Assembly (NCBI RefSeq): GCF_013449375.1
Contig: NZ_JACDRR010000010.1
Coordinates: forward strand, 277,907-341,906
Direction: 5' to 3'
Source: Pectobacterium sp. CFBP8739
GTDB lineage: Bacteria; Pseudomonadota; Gammaproteobacteria; Enterobacterales; Enterobacteriaceae
Length of the DNA: 64,000 nt
Shown: one piece after another, positions 9,542-19,420 of the stretch
How positions within the stretch are numbered: the first letter of the stretch is position 1
Layout of the letters: the number at the start of each line of letters is the position of its first letter
The notes under the pieces: generated by a model
Told to the model about the DNA's origin: nothing
What the model saw: the letters and a program-made list of their open reading frames with translations, nothing else
Database searches by the model: none
Program-made: the position numbers and the translations under genes

Positions 9542-11209
9542 ATGAGACTTATAAAAAATATTGCCATCAGAACCGCTATGCTATGGGTGCTGGGCATTTT
9601 TTGTGTCCTTTGGGGTGGTGTATCGATATATACCATGTTCTCTTTTAAAGAGATGACGACGACCTCGAAAACCAGCACCTTGCTGGTTCAGAATATGAAT
9701 TTTATCAACCAGGGCAACGATCAATACTTCCGTATGGTAACTCGTCTGGCGCGTGCCGTTGACGCTCGCCGCAGCGGTGATAATGCCACTGCAGATAAAG
9801 AGCAGGCTTCTGCACTTGTCGCGCTGGATAAACTGAAGTCTGATTTGGTGGCGTTTAATGCTATCGATCATGCGGGTCTGGATGCGGCGCTGGTACAGGC
9901 AGTCAGTCGTGACTGGAACAATCTGGTTACTCAGGGGGTTGAGCCGCTTTACCAAAAGGCTGTTGCCAACGCACTGGATGATTACCAAAATCAGGCCAAG
10001 AACGTTGTGCCGCCATTGAGTCGCCAATTTGGTGCATCTTTATCCGCATTCAGTAACGCCAGCGCAGAGAAATTCGATGCGGCGGGCGTTCGTTTTGAAC
10101 AAATCACTACGATTGGACAGAACATCTTGCTGAGCGGATTGGTTATCGGTCTGATCATGCTGTTCCTGACTGACCGTTATTTGGTGGTGTGTTTGGTTCG
10201 TCCGTTAAATGATCTTCGCTATCACTTTAGCGTGATTGCTTCCGGCCATCTGGGCAAGCCAATTCTGGACTTCGGCAATAACTGTGTCGGTCGTCTGTTC
10301 CCACTGCTGCGTGAAATGCAGGGGAGTTTGGCCAGCACGGTTAGCACGATCAGAAATAGCACGGATTCCATCTATCAGGGGGCTTCTGAAATTGCTGCGG
10401 GCAACAACGATCTGTCTTCACGTACTGAAGAGCAAGCTTCCGCGCTGGAAGAAACCGCGGCAAGCATGGAGCAACTGACGGCGACGGTGAAACAGAACGC
10501 TGAAAACGCCAACCACGCTAGCCAACTGGCGTTGCAAGCTTCGACAACGGCGAAGAAGGGCGGCGAGATCGTTGAGAGCGTGGTGAAAACCATGGCGGAA
10601 ATCTCTGGCAGTTCGAGAAAAATTGCAGAAATCACCACTGTGATTAACGGCATCGCTTTCCAGACCAACATTCTGGCGTTGAACGCGGCAGTAGAAGCCG
10701 CGCGTGCGGGTGAACAAGGGCGTGGATTCGCGGTGGTGGCCGGAGAAGTACGTAGTCTGGCACAGCGCAGTGCGCAGGCAGCGAAAGAGATCGAAGGGCT
10801 GATTTCTGAGTCTGTTCGCTGTGTCGATACAGGTTCCAACCTGGTTAGCGATGCTGGTGACACCATGCAGGATATCGTTCGTGCGGTGACTAACGTGACG
10901 GATATTATGGGTGAGATTGCGTCGGCATCGGAAGAACAAAGCAAAGGGATTGCACAGGTTGGTCAGGCCGTAGCGGAAATGGACAGCGTAACGCAGCAAA
11001 ACGCCGCGTTGGTTGAACAGGCCTCGTCAGCAGCCTTGTCACTGGAAGAGCAGGCGGCGCTGTTGAACCAAACTGTATCGCTGTTCCAACTGTCTGATAC
11101 GCAGTCAGGACTGCAAGTGGCGGCAAAACCGGTGCAGAAAACGCCGGCGATTGCCCCGCGTGCAAGCAAAGCGCTACCGCCCAGTAACGACAACTGGGAA
11201 AAGTTCTAA
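9542..11209 (+). CDS. methyl-accepting chemotaxis protein (Tar/Tsr-like)
   Basis: This 555-residue inner-membrane chemoreceptor relays ligand binding in the periplasm to CheA/CheW. Order of parts: TM1 (about 8-33), periplasmic four-helix TarH-like sensor (about 35-190), TM2 (about 193-212), HAMP (about 213-266), then the coiled-coil signalling domain. The conserved hairpin tip lies near 373-398 ([19 protein letters not shown]). Methylation-helix sequences such as [19 protein letters not shown] flank it. The C-terminus is NWEKF, close to the NWETF pentapeptide that tethers CheR and CheB, so it looks like a full-function receptor. GGAG precedes the ATG. The ligand cannot be inferred from sequence. 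Confidence 0.95.
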   Translation: MRLIKNIAIRTAMLWVLGIFCVLWGGVSIYTMFSFKEMTTTSKTSTLLVQNMNFINQGNDQYFRMVTRLARAVDARRSGDNATADKEQASALVALDKLKSDLVAFNAIDHAGLDAALVQAVSRDWNNLVTQGVEPLYQKAVANALDDYQNQAKNVVPPLSRQFGASLSAFSNASAEKFDAAGVRFEQITTIGQNILLSGLVIGLIMLFLTDRYLVVCLVRPLNDLRYHFSVIASGHLGKPILDFGNNCVGRLFPLLREMQGSLASTVSTIRNSTDSIYQGASEIAAGNNDLSSRTEEQASALEETAASMEQLTATVKQNAENANHASQLALQASTTAKKGGEIVESVVKTMAEISGSSRKIAEITTVINGIAFQTNILALNAAVEAARAGEQGRGFAVVAGEVRSLAQRSAQAAKEIEGLISESVRCVDTGSNLVSDAGDTMQDIVRAVTNVTDIMGEIASASEEQSKGIAQVGQAVAEMDSVTQQNAALVEQASSAALSLEEQAALLNQTVSLFQLSDTQSGLQVAAKPVQKTPAIAPRASKALPPSNDNWEKF

Positions 11210-11308
11210 GCGTCGTTTTAATCTGAGATAGCGTGTGTAATCTTGGGTGAATGTTCAGGCGGCGTCAGAAATGGCGCCGCACAAGATGTGAATATCGTAT
11301 TACGTCAA

Positions 11309-11590
11309 TCAGGACTGTTGTTCTGCCAGTTGTGCCAGCAGCATTTCTTCAATCAATTCACTGCGGCTGATATTCCGCGCTTCAGCAAGGCGGTTCAGGA
11401 TATCAACGGCATCGCTGTTAATCTTTAATTCAACACGACGCAAGCCACGAACTTTATCGCGACGTAGCTGATTACGCTTGTTAATTCTTAGTTGTTCGTC
11501 ACGCGAGAGCGGGTTGGTCTTGGGGCGGCCCGGACGACGCTCATCTGCGAACAGATCCAGGGTGGTGCGATCCGTTTGTTCTTTTGCCAT
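11309..11590 (-). CDS. ybfE: YbfE, small ribbon-helix-helix-like protein
   Basis: The 93-residue product is nearly identical to E. coli YbfE (97 residues), known as a LexA-regulated protein of unknown function. The N-terminal part is polar and basic (RRPGRPKTNPLSRDEQLR). The C-terminal 45 residues (VRGLRRVELKINSDAVDILNRLAEARNISRSELIEEML) look like a ribbon-helix-helix DNA-binding fold. I see no convincing CTGT-N8-ACAG LexA box directly upstream, so SOS control here is unproven. It is convergent with the chemoreceptor gene. In E. coli it lies next to fldA. Confidence 0.93.
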   Translation of the reverse strand: MAKEQTDRTTLDLFADERRPGRPKTNPLSRDEQLRINKRNQLRRDKVRGLRRVELKINSDAVDILNRLAEARNISRSELIEEMLLAQLAEQQS

Positions 11591-11881
11591 AAGTAATGAT
11601 ACTGCAAGGTATTCGGACCAAAATACACGGTGCTGCCCGTCTTGTTCTACAGATAAAAGCGATGCCGACTCTCACCCTGCAACAAAGGTCGCCAGGATGC
11701 GGTTTGTTATCTGTGAAACATGTCGGGAAGTGATGCGTGCATTTTGATGAAGTGGTTACAATGCTTGTGGCTTAATCAGCCGTCCCTCTACTGCAAGTGC
11801 CATCATACCCTAGCCGCACTGGCGGCGACAACGGTTAACTATCGCCGTTATCATGAATCCGCCAGTGTCCGTGTCGTCTGG
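11591..11881. other. ybfE-ybfF intergenic region
   Basis: No gene is apparent. The left part holds the ybfE promoter. The right part has nested inverted repeats (ACTGGCGG at 11818-11825 pairing with CCGCCAGT at 11859-11866, and an inner CGGCGA / TCGCCG pair) just past the ybfF stop, probably a 3'-end stem-loop of the ybfF transcript. Confidence 0.5.
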
Positions 11882-12649
11882 TTAATTCGCGTCCAGAAAA
11901 CGGTGGATAGCGCGCAAAACCGCATCGGGCTTTTCTGAGTGAACCCAGTGGCCTGCTCCGCTGACCACATGTGCACGCGCTGCCGGGAATTGACGCAATA
12001 ACGAATCGCGATAGCGATCGTCCAGATAAGGGGAATCGCCGCCGCGAATGAACAGGATTGGCCCTTGCCAGGCCGGAATCTCTTGCCAGCCAACGATGTT
12101 TTCGTACTCATCCCACAACACCGGTACGTTAAAACGCCACTCTCCTTGTTGGAAGGATTTCAGCAAAAACTGAATCACGCCTTCTTCCTTTATATGCTGA
12201 CGCATTAATACGGTGGCTTCCGTGCGTGAAGTCAGACCCGCTTCCGTTACGGCACGCAGCGCGGCAAAAATGGTGTCGTGGCGGCGCACCTGATAATCCA
12301 CCGGGGCGATATCAATGGCGACTAGCTTGTCCAAACGTTCGGGAATGAGCGCGCTGAGCGCCATGGCGACTTTTCCGCCCATTGAATGCCCAATAACGAT
12401 GGCACGTTCGATGTTCAGTTCATCCAGTAATGCCAGCACATCCTGCGCCATCGCGGGGTAATTCATCTGCGGCGAACGCGGCGACAAACCATGATTGCGT
12501 AAATCGATTTGCAGGATGTCGTGAGTGTTTTGCAAATCCCGACCTAATACGCCAAGGTTATCCAGCGTGCCAAACAGGCCATGAATCAGGACGATAGGGA
12601 GTTTATCTGTGGGCTGGTGCGCATAAAGCCTACGATGATTCAATTTCAT
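11882..12649 (-). CDS. ybfF: YbfF, alpha/beta-hydrolase esterase
   Basis: The 255-residue product matches E. coli YbfF, an esterase active on acyl-CoA and short-chain esters in vitro. Alpha/beta-hydrolase landmarks are the oxyanion-hole HGLFG (residues 23-27), the nucleophile elbow GHSMGG with Ser89, and the C-terminal catalytic histidine in GAGHWVHSEK. I chose the ATG that aligns with the E. coli start (MKLN); another in-frame ATG four codons upstream is also possible, and neither has a strong ribosome site. It is divergent from seqA, as in E. coli. Confidence 0.94.
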   Translation of the reverse strand: MKLNHRRLYAHQPTDKLPIVLIHGLFGTLDNLGVLGRDLQNTHDILQIDLRNHGLSPRSPQMNYPAMAQDVLALLDELNIERAIVIGHSMGGKVAMALSALIPERLDKLVAIDIAPVDYQVRRHDTIFAALRAVTEAGLTSRTEATVLMRQHIKEEGVIQFLLKSFQQGEWRFNVPVLWDEYENIVGWQEIPAWQGPILFIRGGDSPYLDDRYRDSLLRQFPAARAHVVSGAGHWVHSEKPDAVLRAIHRFLDAN

Positions 12650-12909
12650 GGTGAAGTTCATTCAGGGAAACATGGGCTTAGGGTATCATGACTTTAGAAT
12701 GAATGTTGTCACTGAAGGGGCAGCAAGGAATGAAAGACATTGGGGCATCGTCTGACTTTTGATATTGTCCCATTATGCCGCTGTTCGATAATGTTTGAAC
12801 GCCTGTATAATCCTTTTGATTTGAGTCATCTACCCATCGATGTCGGGTTACAGAAGGGAAACGTCTCTGTAATTTGCACAATTATGGGTAAAAACAGCAC
12901 TGGATAAAG

Positions 12910-13452
12910 ATGAAAACTATTGAAGTCGACGAAGAGCTTTATCGTTATATTGCCAGCCATACACAGCATATCGGTGAGAGCGCATCGGATATTTTACGGC
13001 GCATGCTGAAATTTACTGCTGGGCAGCAGCCTGTGACTACGCCTGCGGTAGAGGCGGGTGCAACAACGGCGGCGTCTCAGCCTGCCGCTGCATCGAGCCC
13101 GCGCGATCGGGTACGAACCCTGCGTGAGCTGCTGTTGTCAGATGAATACGCTGAACAGAATAAGGCCATCAATCGCTTTATGTTGGTTCTGTCCACGCTG
13201 TATACCTTATCGCCGCAGGAGTTTGCTGCTGCGACAGAATCGCTTCATGGCCGCACGCGGGTCTATTTTGCGGGTGACCAACAAACCTTGCTTCAGCATG
13301 GCACACACACAAAGCCCAAACATATTCCGGGTACGCCATACTGGGTGATTACCAACACGAATACCGGTCGTAAACGCAGCATGATTGAGCACATCATGCT
13401 GATGATGCAGTTCCCAACGGAACTGACAGAGAAAGTGTGCGGAACCATCTAA
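12910..13452 (+). CDS. seqA: SeqA, negative modulator of replication initiation
   Basis: SeqA binds hemimethylated GATC sites, sequesters oriC after initiation and organises new DNA behind replication forks. The 180-residue product matches E. coli SeqA (181). The N-terminal oligomerisation domain (MKTIEVDEELYRYIASHTQHIGESASDILRRML is its start region, positions 12910-13008) is followed by a variable Ala/Thr-rich linker (about 38-62) and the C-terminal DNA-binding domain with THTKPKHIPGTPYWVITNTNT-type residues (about 130-150). It stands 60 bases upstream of pgm and is probably co-transcribed with it, as in E. coli. Confidence 0.97.
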   Translation: MKTIEVDEELYRYIASHTQHIGESASDILRRMLKFTAGQQPVTTPAVEAGATTAASQPAAASSPRDRVRTLRELLLSDEYAEQNKAINRFMLVLSTLYTLSPQEFAAATESLHGRTRVYFAGDQQTLLQHGTHTKPKHIPGTPYWVITNTNTGRKRSMIEHIMLMMQFPTELTEKVCGTI

Positions 13453-13512
13453 TTATTTATCTATAAACTATATCAACCACTTATCTAACTACAGCGTTAG
13501 GGAGAAGCGCCA

Positions 13513-15156
13513 ATGGCTAATCACCCAAGGGCCGGACAGCCTGCCCGGCAGAGCGATTTGATTAATGTGGCACAGTTAACGTCACAATATTATGTGCTGC
13601 GCCCGGAAGTCGGCAACACAGCGCACGCGGTGAAATTCGGTACATCTGGCCATCGCGGTAGCGCGGGGCGTCATAGCTTTAATGAACCGCACATTCTGGC
13701 GATTGCACAGGCGATTGCAGAAGAGCGTAAAAAGCAAGGCATCAGCGGCCCGTGCTATGTCGGTAAAGATACTCACGCGCTCTCCGAGCCGGCGTTTATC
13801 TCCGTGCTTGAGGTGCTGGCTGCCAACGGCGTGGATGTGATCGTTCAGTTGGATAATGGTTTTACGCCAACGCCTGCGGTGTCTAACGCGATTCTAGTTC
13901 ACAATCGTCAGGGTGGTGCGCTGGCGGACGGTATTGTGATCACGCCGTCCCACAACCCGCCGGAAGATGGCGGGATCAAATATAATCCGCCGAACGGTGG
14001 CCCAGCAGATACCAATCTTACCAGCGTGATTGAGAAGCGTGCTAACGCTCTGCTGGCGGATGAACTGCGTGACGTGAAGCGTATTACGCTGGATCAGGCG
14101 TGGAAAAGCGGACATGTCCACGCGCAGGATCTGGTTCAGCCGTATGTAGAAGGGCTGGCTAGCGTGGTGGATATGGCGGCGATTCAACGCGCGGGTCTGA
14201 AACTGGGTGTCGATCCACTGGGTGGTTCTGGCATTGCCTACTGGCAGCGTATCGCCGAGCACTACAAGCTGGATTTGACGCTGGTGAACGATGCCGTCGA
14301 TCAGACATTCCGCTTTATGTCGCTGGATCACGACGGCGTGATTCGTATGGACTGCTCGTCAGAATTCGCCATGGCTGGGCTGCTGGCGCTGCGCGATAAA
14401 TTCGATTTGGCGTTTGCCAACGATCCTGACTATGACCGCCACGGTATCGTCACGCCTTCTGGGTTGATGAACCCGAACCACTATCTGGCGGTAGCGATCA
14501 ACTATCTGTTCCAGCATCGTCCACAGTGGGGACAGTCTGTTGCTGTCGGTAAAACGTTGGTATCCAGTGCGATGATCGACCGCGTGGTGGCAGATTTGGG
14601 CCGCAAGCTGGTAGAAGTTCCGGTTGGCTTCAAATGGTTCGTTGACGGCCTGTATGACGGCAGCTTTGGCTTCGGCGGTGAAGAGAGTGCGGGGGCGTCT
14701 TTCCTGCGCTTTGATGGCACGCCGTGGTCGACGGACAAAGACGGGATCATCCTGTGTCTGCTGGCGGCAGAAATTACGGCCGTGACGGGTAAGAACCCAC
14801 AGCAGCACTATGATGAGCTGGCACAGCGCTTTGGCGCACCGAGCTACAACCGTATTCAGGCCTCTGCGACACATGCACAGAAAGCGGTGCTGTCTAAGCT
14901 GTCGCCTGAGCAAGTATCGGCCAGCACACTGGCAGGCGATCCGATTACTGCACGCCTGACTGCGGCACCAGGTAACGGGGCATCAATTGGCGGCCTGAAA
15001 GTGATGACGGAGAACGGCTGGTTTGCTGCGCGTCCTTCCGGCACCGAAGAAGCCTACAAAATCTACTGTGAAAGTTTCCTCGGGGTGGAACACCGCGAGC
15101 TAATCGAGAAAGAAGCGGTAGAAATTGTCAGTGCGGTACTCGCAACGGCGAAATAA
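13513..15156 (+). CDS. pgm: phosphoglucomutase
   Basis: Pgm interconverts glucose-1-phosphate and glucose-6-phosphate, supplying UDP-glucose for envelope polysaccharides and osmoregulated glucans. The 547 residues match E. coli Pgm (546). The phosphoserine active site is [11 protein letters not shown] (Ser146), the metal-binding loop is NDPDYDRHG, and the C-terminal phosphate-binding loop is [19 protein letters not shown] ribosome site precedes the ATG. It follows seqA closely; a 20-base palindrome lies just after its stop. Confidence 0.98.
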   Translation: MANHPRAGQPARQSDLINVAQLTSQYYVLRPEVGNTAHAVKFGTSGHRGSAGRHSFNEPHILAIAQAIAEERKKQGISGPCYVGKDTHALSEPAFISVLEVLAANGVDVIVQLDNGFTPTPAVSNAILVHNRQGGALADGIVITPSHNPPEDGGIKYNPPNGGPADTNLTSVIEKRANALLADELRDVKRITLDQAWKSGHVHAQDLVQPYVEGLASVVDMAAIQRAGLKLGVDPLGGSGIAYWQRIAEHYKLDLTLVNDAVDQTFRFMSLDHDGVIRMDCSSEFAMAGLLALRDKFDLAFANDPDYDRHGIVTPSGLMNPNHYLAVAINYLFQHRPQWGQSVAVGKTLVSSAMIDRVVADLGRKLVEVPVGFKWFVDGLYDGSFGFGGEESAGASFLRFDGTPWSTDKDGIILCLLAAEITAVTGKNPQQHYDELAQRFGAPSYNRIQASATHAQKAVLSKLSPEQVSASTLAGDPITARLTAAPGNGASIGGLKVMTENGWFAARPSGTEEAYKIYCESFLGVEHRELIEKEAVEIVSAVLATAK

Positions 15157-15162
15157 GTGAAA

Positions 15163-15182
15163 AGGCGCTGCATGCAGCGCCT
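15163..15182 (+). terminator. palindrome after pgm
   Basis: A perfect palindrome (AGGCGCTG-CATG-CAGCGCCT) begins 7 bases after the pgm stop. It lacks a T-run, so it is either a 3' stabilising hairpin or a factor-dependent end. Confidence 0.5.
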
Positions 15183-15358
15183 AAGACGATTAACAAACCG
15201 ATTTGCATAACGAGAACGGTGGTAACGGAATAGAAGAGTAAAGCGTTTGCGCCATGGATGGCGCAAGCCGAGCGCACATGGAAGTGTTTACAGCGTCTTT
15301 ACGATCTATCCGCTACCACCGCTCATCGGACTTTGTCAGCAACTTCCGCAGAACGCCT

Positions 15359-15787
15359 TTATCCCAATGCGACCAGCAACGCTCCCACGGAAATCAGCGC
15401 CACGCCAGCCCCTGCCATCAGCGAAATTTTTTCTCCCAGCAGAATGACGGCCAGCACGACCGCGAAGACCACGCTGAGCTTATCGATCGGCGCGACCTGT
15501 GCGACGTTACCGTTCTTCAACGCCACAAAGTAAAATAGCCACGACAGCGCACCGGCAACACCGCTGAGTACAATGAACAACAGTGCTTTCTTATTGGCAA
15601 TAACCTCACCGACCAGCGCCAGCTTACCCTGTGCGACCACCACGCCCACCAGAAAAAGTGCCATGATGACGGCACGAATTGCGGTCGCCGTATTGGCGTC
15701 CAAATTTTGCAGACCGATCTTGCCAAATATCGCAACCATCGCGGCGCATACAGCAGACAGCAAGGCGTAAATTAACCAACTACTCAT
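15359..15787 (-). CDS. single-domain EamA/DMT-family membrane transporter
   Basis: This 142-residue protein is very hydrophobic, with about five predicted membrane helices, and corresponds to one EamA unit of the drug/metabolite transporter superfamily. Typical members carry two such units in about 300 residues. One-unit members usually work as homo- or hetero-dimers. The conserved C-terminal part (APIDKLSVVFAVVLAVILLGEK) is characteristic of the family. The start MSSWLIYALL has a CAGGAA ribosome site; an earlier ATG would add 18 polar residues without a matching site. The substrate is unknown. It stands alone between convergent pgm and kdpE. Confidence 0.85.
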   Translation of the reverse strand: MSSWLIYALLSAVCAAMVAIFGKIGLQNLDANTATAIRAVIMALFLVGVVVAQGKLALVGEVIANKKALLFIVLSGVAGALSWLFYFVALKNGNVAQVAPIDKLSVVFAVVLAVILLGEKISLMAGAGVALISVGALLVALG

Positions 15788-15869
15788 GACGGCGTATTCC
15801 TGAAGAAAAGACAGACACGTAGCGTGGGAACGGTTCTCCACGGACGTTGCCTGATACAGGAAGATGATT

Positions 15870-16550
15870 TTACGGCATAAAACGATAGCCGATAGCGGTT
15901 TCCGTCAAGAGATGGCGCGGTCTTGCCGGATCGCTTTCCAGCTTCTGGCGTAGATGCCCCATATAAATGCGCAGATAGTGGCTATGCTCGACAGCGTTTG
16001 GCCCCCACACCTGCGTCAGCAACTGACGTTGCGTCAGCACTTTGCCTGGGTTGGCGAGGAGTGTGGCTAACAGACGAAATTCGATGGGCGTGAGGTGCAG
16101 TTCCTGACCGTCGCGATTCACCTGCCGATTGAGTAAATCAACAGTAATATTTCCAAAGCTCACCCGTGGCGTTTCCTGCTGTGTATTGCTATGGCGACGC
16201 AGCGCGACGCGCAACCGTGCCAGTAGCTCGCCGATGCCGAACGGCTTGGTCAGATAATCATCGGCACCGGCATCCAGCGCGTCTATTTTATCCTGCTCAT
16301 CGGTACGGGCAGACAGCACAATCACGGGTAGGCTGCTCCACTGACGTAAATCGCGGATGTAGTCGATACCGTCGCCGTCCGGCAGGCCCAAATCGAGAAT
16401 AATCAGATCGGGTTTGCGCGTGGCCGCTTCCAGCAAACCGCGCTGCATCGTTTCTGCGTCAAACACGCGACAGCCTTCGCCTTCCAGCGCCTGACGAACA
16501 AAACGACGGATCTCTTTTTCATCTTCAACGATCAGAATAGTGGCCTGCAA
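15870..16550 (-). CDS. kdpE: KdpE, response regulator of the kdp operon
   Basis: KdpE is the OmpR-family regulator that activates kdpFABC at low potassium. The 226 residues hold a receiver domain (acidic pocket near Glu9-Asp10, phospho-acceptor Asp53 in LIILDLGLPDG, switch Lys in LTKPFG) and a C-terminal winged helix (HLTPIEFRLLATLL to YLRIYMGHLRQKLE). The only start that fits the family N-terminus is TTG at 16550, giving MQATILIVEDE. Its Shine-Dalgarno, GAGGAG, lies within the last codons of kdpD, so the two are translationally coupled across a 5-base gap. Confidence 0.97.
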   Translation of the reverse strand: MQATILIVEDEKEIRRFVRQALEGEGCRVFDAETMQRGLLEAATRKPDLIILDLGLPDGDGIDYIRDLRQWSSLPVIVLSARTDEQDKIDALDAGADDYLTKPFGIGELLARLRVALRRHSNTQQETPRVSFGNITVDLLNRQVNRDGQELHLTPIEFRLLATLLANPGKVLTQRQLLTQVWGPNAVEHSHYLRIYMGHLRQKLESDPARPRHLLTETAIGYRFMP

Positions 16551-16555
16551 TGGAT

Positions 16556-19318
16556 TCAGTGCTCCTCAATATCTTCCGGTTCGAGGTCTGGCGGTGTCGA
16601 CAACGGAAGCGTGAAATGGAAAGCCGCGCCGCCACCTTTCGCATTCATTGCCCAGATCCGGCCGCCGTGAATTTCTACTATCGCTCGACAGATCGCCAGC
16701 CCCAGCCCCACACCGGGAATCGACGACTCTTTGTGCCCACGAGAAAATTTATCAAAAATCACGTTTTCTTGACCAGATTCGATCCCCGGGCCATTGTCCT
16801 GCACGATGATTTCCAATGCATTTTCCTGCGTACTAGGCTGTAAGGCTGTGTTCTCTGCAATAAGGCTGGTGGAAATAACGCTCGCTGAAATCGCGATCGT
16901 GGCCTGCTCTCCTGCGTACTTGAGCGCATTCTCTAGCAGATTAATGAACACGCGTTCCATCAGCCCCGCATCACAATAAACCAGAACCATCTCATCAGGT
17001 AGATTAACCTCGATGGTGTTTTTTGCCAGTGCGTTTTCCAACTGCTGTAAGGCGCTGCCGATCAGTTCCTCTGGCGTTTGCCACTCTTTGCGCAGGTTAA
17101 AGCCATCCGACTGAATACGCGCCATGTCGAGCAGATTATTCACCAGCCGCGTGGTGTTTAAAATATGCTGGCGAATCTGGTTGGCCTGCTGGGCATAGGG
17201 CGATCCTTCACTGGCCAGATTCAACGTCAGAATCTCGGCCTGACCAAAAAGGACGGTCAGCGGTGTTCGGAGATCGTGCGAAAGCGCGGCAAGCAACGAG
17301 TTACGCAACTGTTCGCGCTCGGCATCCAGTCGGGCATTTTCCGTACTTTGCACCAGATGCAAACGCTCCAGCGCATTGGCGATCAGCACGGTAAAGGTTT
17401 CCAGCAGCCGCTGCTGTTCGGGGATCATCAATTGGCGGGTGTTAGTGGGTTCGATTGCCAACACGCCGAAGATTTGCTGGGTGGTGGCGAGTGGCAGGAT
17501 CTGATACGGCACGCCGGGCAGGGTGGTTGTTCCCGTTCCGGCAGGTGCGCGATGATCGAAACTCCAGCGGGCGATAGCATGATCGACAATCAACGGCTGA
17601 CCGTCTCGTGCAGGCTGTGTGAGTTCAGGCGAGGTATGATGCAGGCTATCGGCGAGCAGAACCGCGATCCTGGCCTGAAATGTCGTACTGAGAAAATGCT
17701 GGCTGGCTTCGACAATATCGCCACTGGACAGACTGCGGTTCAGCGCCTTGGACATCTCGTAAAGATGGCGAACGCGCTGTTCGCGATAACGAGCAACTCT
17801 GGCCTGATAGCGCACGCCTGCGGTCAGATTACCGACCAGCAGGCCGACGCTGAGCATCACAGCAAAGGTAAGCAGATATTGCGCATCTGAGACGGCAAAC
17901 GTACCGTGCGGCAGAATGAAGAAGAAATCGAAACTAGCGACGTTGATGACGGCGGCGAACACCGACGGCCAACGGCCAAAGAAGAGCGCAACGATCACCA
18001 CGGCCAGCAGATAAATCATCACCAAATTAACCGATTCCAGCATGGCAAACGGCGACCATGAAGCAAGCAGGGTGATCAACGCGCACAGAAGCGTGGCGAG
18101 TCCGCAGCCAATTAGCTGCATACGCCATTTCTCGACCAACCCGCGTGCATCCGGCGTTTTCATCGGTGCCACTGATACGTCATCCTGCACGGCCACGACA
18201 ACCAGATCGAGATCTGGCCCCAGTCGGCCGAGCCGTTCGGCAAAGCGCGTGCGCCACCACCAACCGAAGCGCTGCTCCACATGGCGACCAATGACGATCT
18301 TGCCGAGGTTGTGCTCACGTGCATAGCGCAGGACGGCAAGCTCTTCGTCGGGCTCGGACAGCGTCACCGTTTCTGCCCCTAAATCCTGCGCTAGCTTGAG
18401 GGCACGCAAAATGGCGCGCCGTTGCGGTTCAGGCAAGCGGTGCAGACGCGGGGTTTCAACGTAAACAGCGTGCCAGGCGCTGCCTAACCGCGCTGCCAGA
18501 CGTGCCGCCGTTCGCACTAGCTTTTCATTACCGGTGCCGTGGCCGATGCATAACAGAATAGCATCGCGCGTATGCCAGACCTGCTCGCGTCCTTTTCCGG
18601 CACGCATGGCGCGCATTTGATCGTCAACCCGATCCGCCATACGTCGCAGCGCCAGCTCACGCAGGGCGATCAAATTACCTTTACGGAAAAAATTCTCGAC
18701 GGCGCGCTCGGCCTGAAGCGGCAGATACACTTTGCCTTCATTCAGGCGCTGCCGCAGATCGTCCGGCGGCAAGTCCACCAGAATGACTTCGCTGGCCTGA
18801 TCGAATATCGGGTCCGGTACGGTTTCTCGTACCCGAATTCCCGTGACGCCGCCGACTACATCGTTCAGGCTTTCCAGATGCTGAACGTTCACCGTGGTAA
18901 AGACGTCGATACCGGCATCGAGCAATTCCTGCACGTCCTGCCAGCGCTTGGGGTGGCGCGAACCACTCACGTTGCTGTGCGCCAGTTCGTCGATCAGAAT
19001 CAGTGCCGGACAGCGTGCCAGCGCCGCATCCAGATCGAACTCGACAGTATGGCGACCATGGTGGCGCAAATGCTTGAGCGGCAACAGCGGTAAACCCTCC
19101 AGCAGCGCAGCGGTTTCGCTGCGGCCGTGGGTTTCGACCACGCCGACAAGGACATCCAATCCTTGAGCGCGTAGCCGCTGGGCTTCCTGCAACATGGCAT
19201 AGGTTTTCCCGACGCCCGCACAGGCGCCAAAAAAGATCTTCAGCTTGCCGCGCGGTGACGCACCGACCTGAGCCAGCAGGCCATCGGGATCCGGGCGACG
19301 ATCTTCACCGTCAATCAT
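16556..19318 (-). CDS. kdpD: KdpD, potassium/turgor sensor histidine kinase
   Basis: KdpD phosphorylates KdpE when potassium is limiting. The 920-residue protein carries, in order: the KdpD N-terminal domain with Walker A GACAGVGKT (about 31-39), a universal-stress-protein-like domain (about 250-375), four membrane helices (about 400-500), a GAF-like region (about 530-670), HisKA with the phosphorylated histidine in ALSHDLRTPLT (near 680), and an HATPase domain with DNGPGI and GVGLGLAI. It is about 26 residues longer than E. coli KdpD (894), the extra length mostly in linker and C-terminal segments. It lies about 100 bases downstream of kdpC. Confidence 0.97.
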   Translation of the reverse strand: MIDGEDRRPDPDGLLAQVGASPRGKLKIFFGACAGVGKTYAMLQEAQRLRAQGLDVLVGVVETHGRSETAALLEGLPLLPLKHLRHHGRHTVEFDLDAALARCPALILIDELAHSNVSGSRHPKRWQDVQELLDAGIDVFTTVNVQHLESLNDVVGGVTGIRVRETVPDPIFDQASEVILVDLPPDDLRQRLNEGKVYLPLQAERAVENFFRKGNLIALRELALRRMADRVDDQMRAMRAGKGREQVWHTRDAILLCIGHGTGNEKLVRTAARLAARLGSAWHAVYVETPRLHRLPEPQRRAILRALKLAQDLGAETVTLSEPDEELAVLRYAREHNLGKIVIGRHVEQRFGWWWRTRFAERLGRLGPDLDLVVVAVQDDVSVAPMKTPDARGLVEKWRMQLIGCGLATLLCALITLLASWSPFAMLESVNLVMIYLLAVVIVALFFGRWPSVFAAVINVASFDFFFILPHGTFAVSDAQYLLTFAVMLSVGLLVGNLTAGVRYQARVARYREQRVRHLYEMSKALNRSLSSGDIVEASQHFLSTTFQARIAVLLADSLHHTSPELTQPARDGQPLIVDHAIARWSFDHRAPAGTGTTTLPGVPYQILPLATTQQIFGVLAIEPTNTRQLMIPEQQRLLETFTVLIANALERLHLVQSTENARLDAEREQLRNSLLAALSHDLRTPLTVLFGQAEILTLNLASEGSPYAQQANQIRQHILNTTRLVNNLLDMARIQSDGFNLRKEWQTPEELIGSALQQLENALAKNTIEVNLPDEMVLVYCDAGLMERVFINLLENALKYAGEQATIAISASVISTSLIAENTALQPSTQENALEIIVQDNGPGIESGQENVIFDKFSRGHKESSIPGVGLGLAICRAIVEIHGGRIWAMNAKGGGAAFHFTLPLSTPPDLEPEDIEEH

Positions 19319-19420
19319 GTTCTATCCCTTATTAGCGCGGCCTGAACCGTGGTCAGGCCGCAGCAAAGACGACGAGGAGTCTGGCTCCCCGTATAGTCAC
19401 TAATAATAACGCACTGCCGA

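Noticed and set aside
11591..11700. LexA box for ybfE
   Set aside because: No CTGT-N8-ACAG match is present near the start; the nearest CTGC...ACAG pair has wrong spacing.
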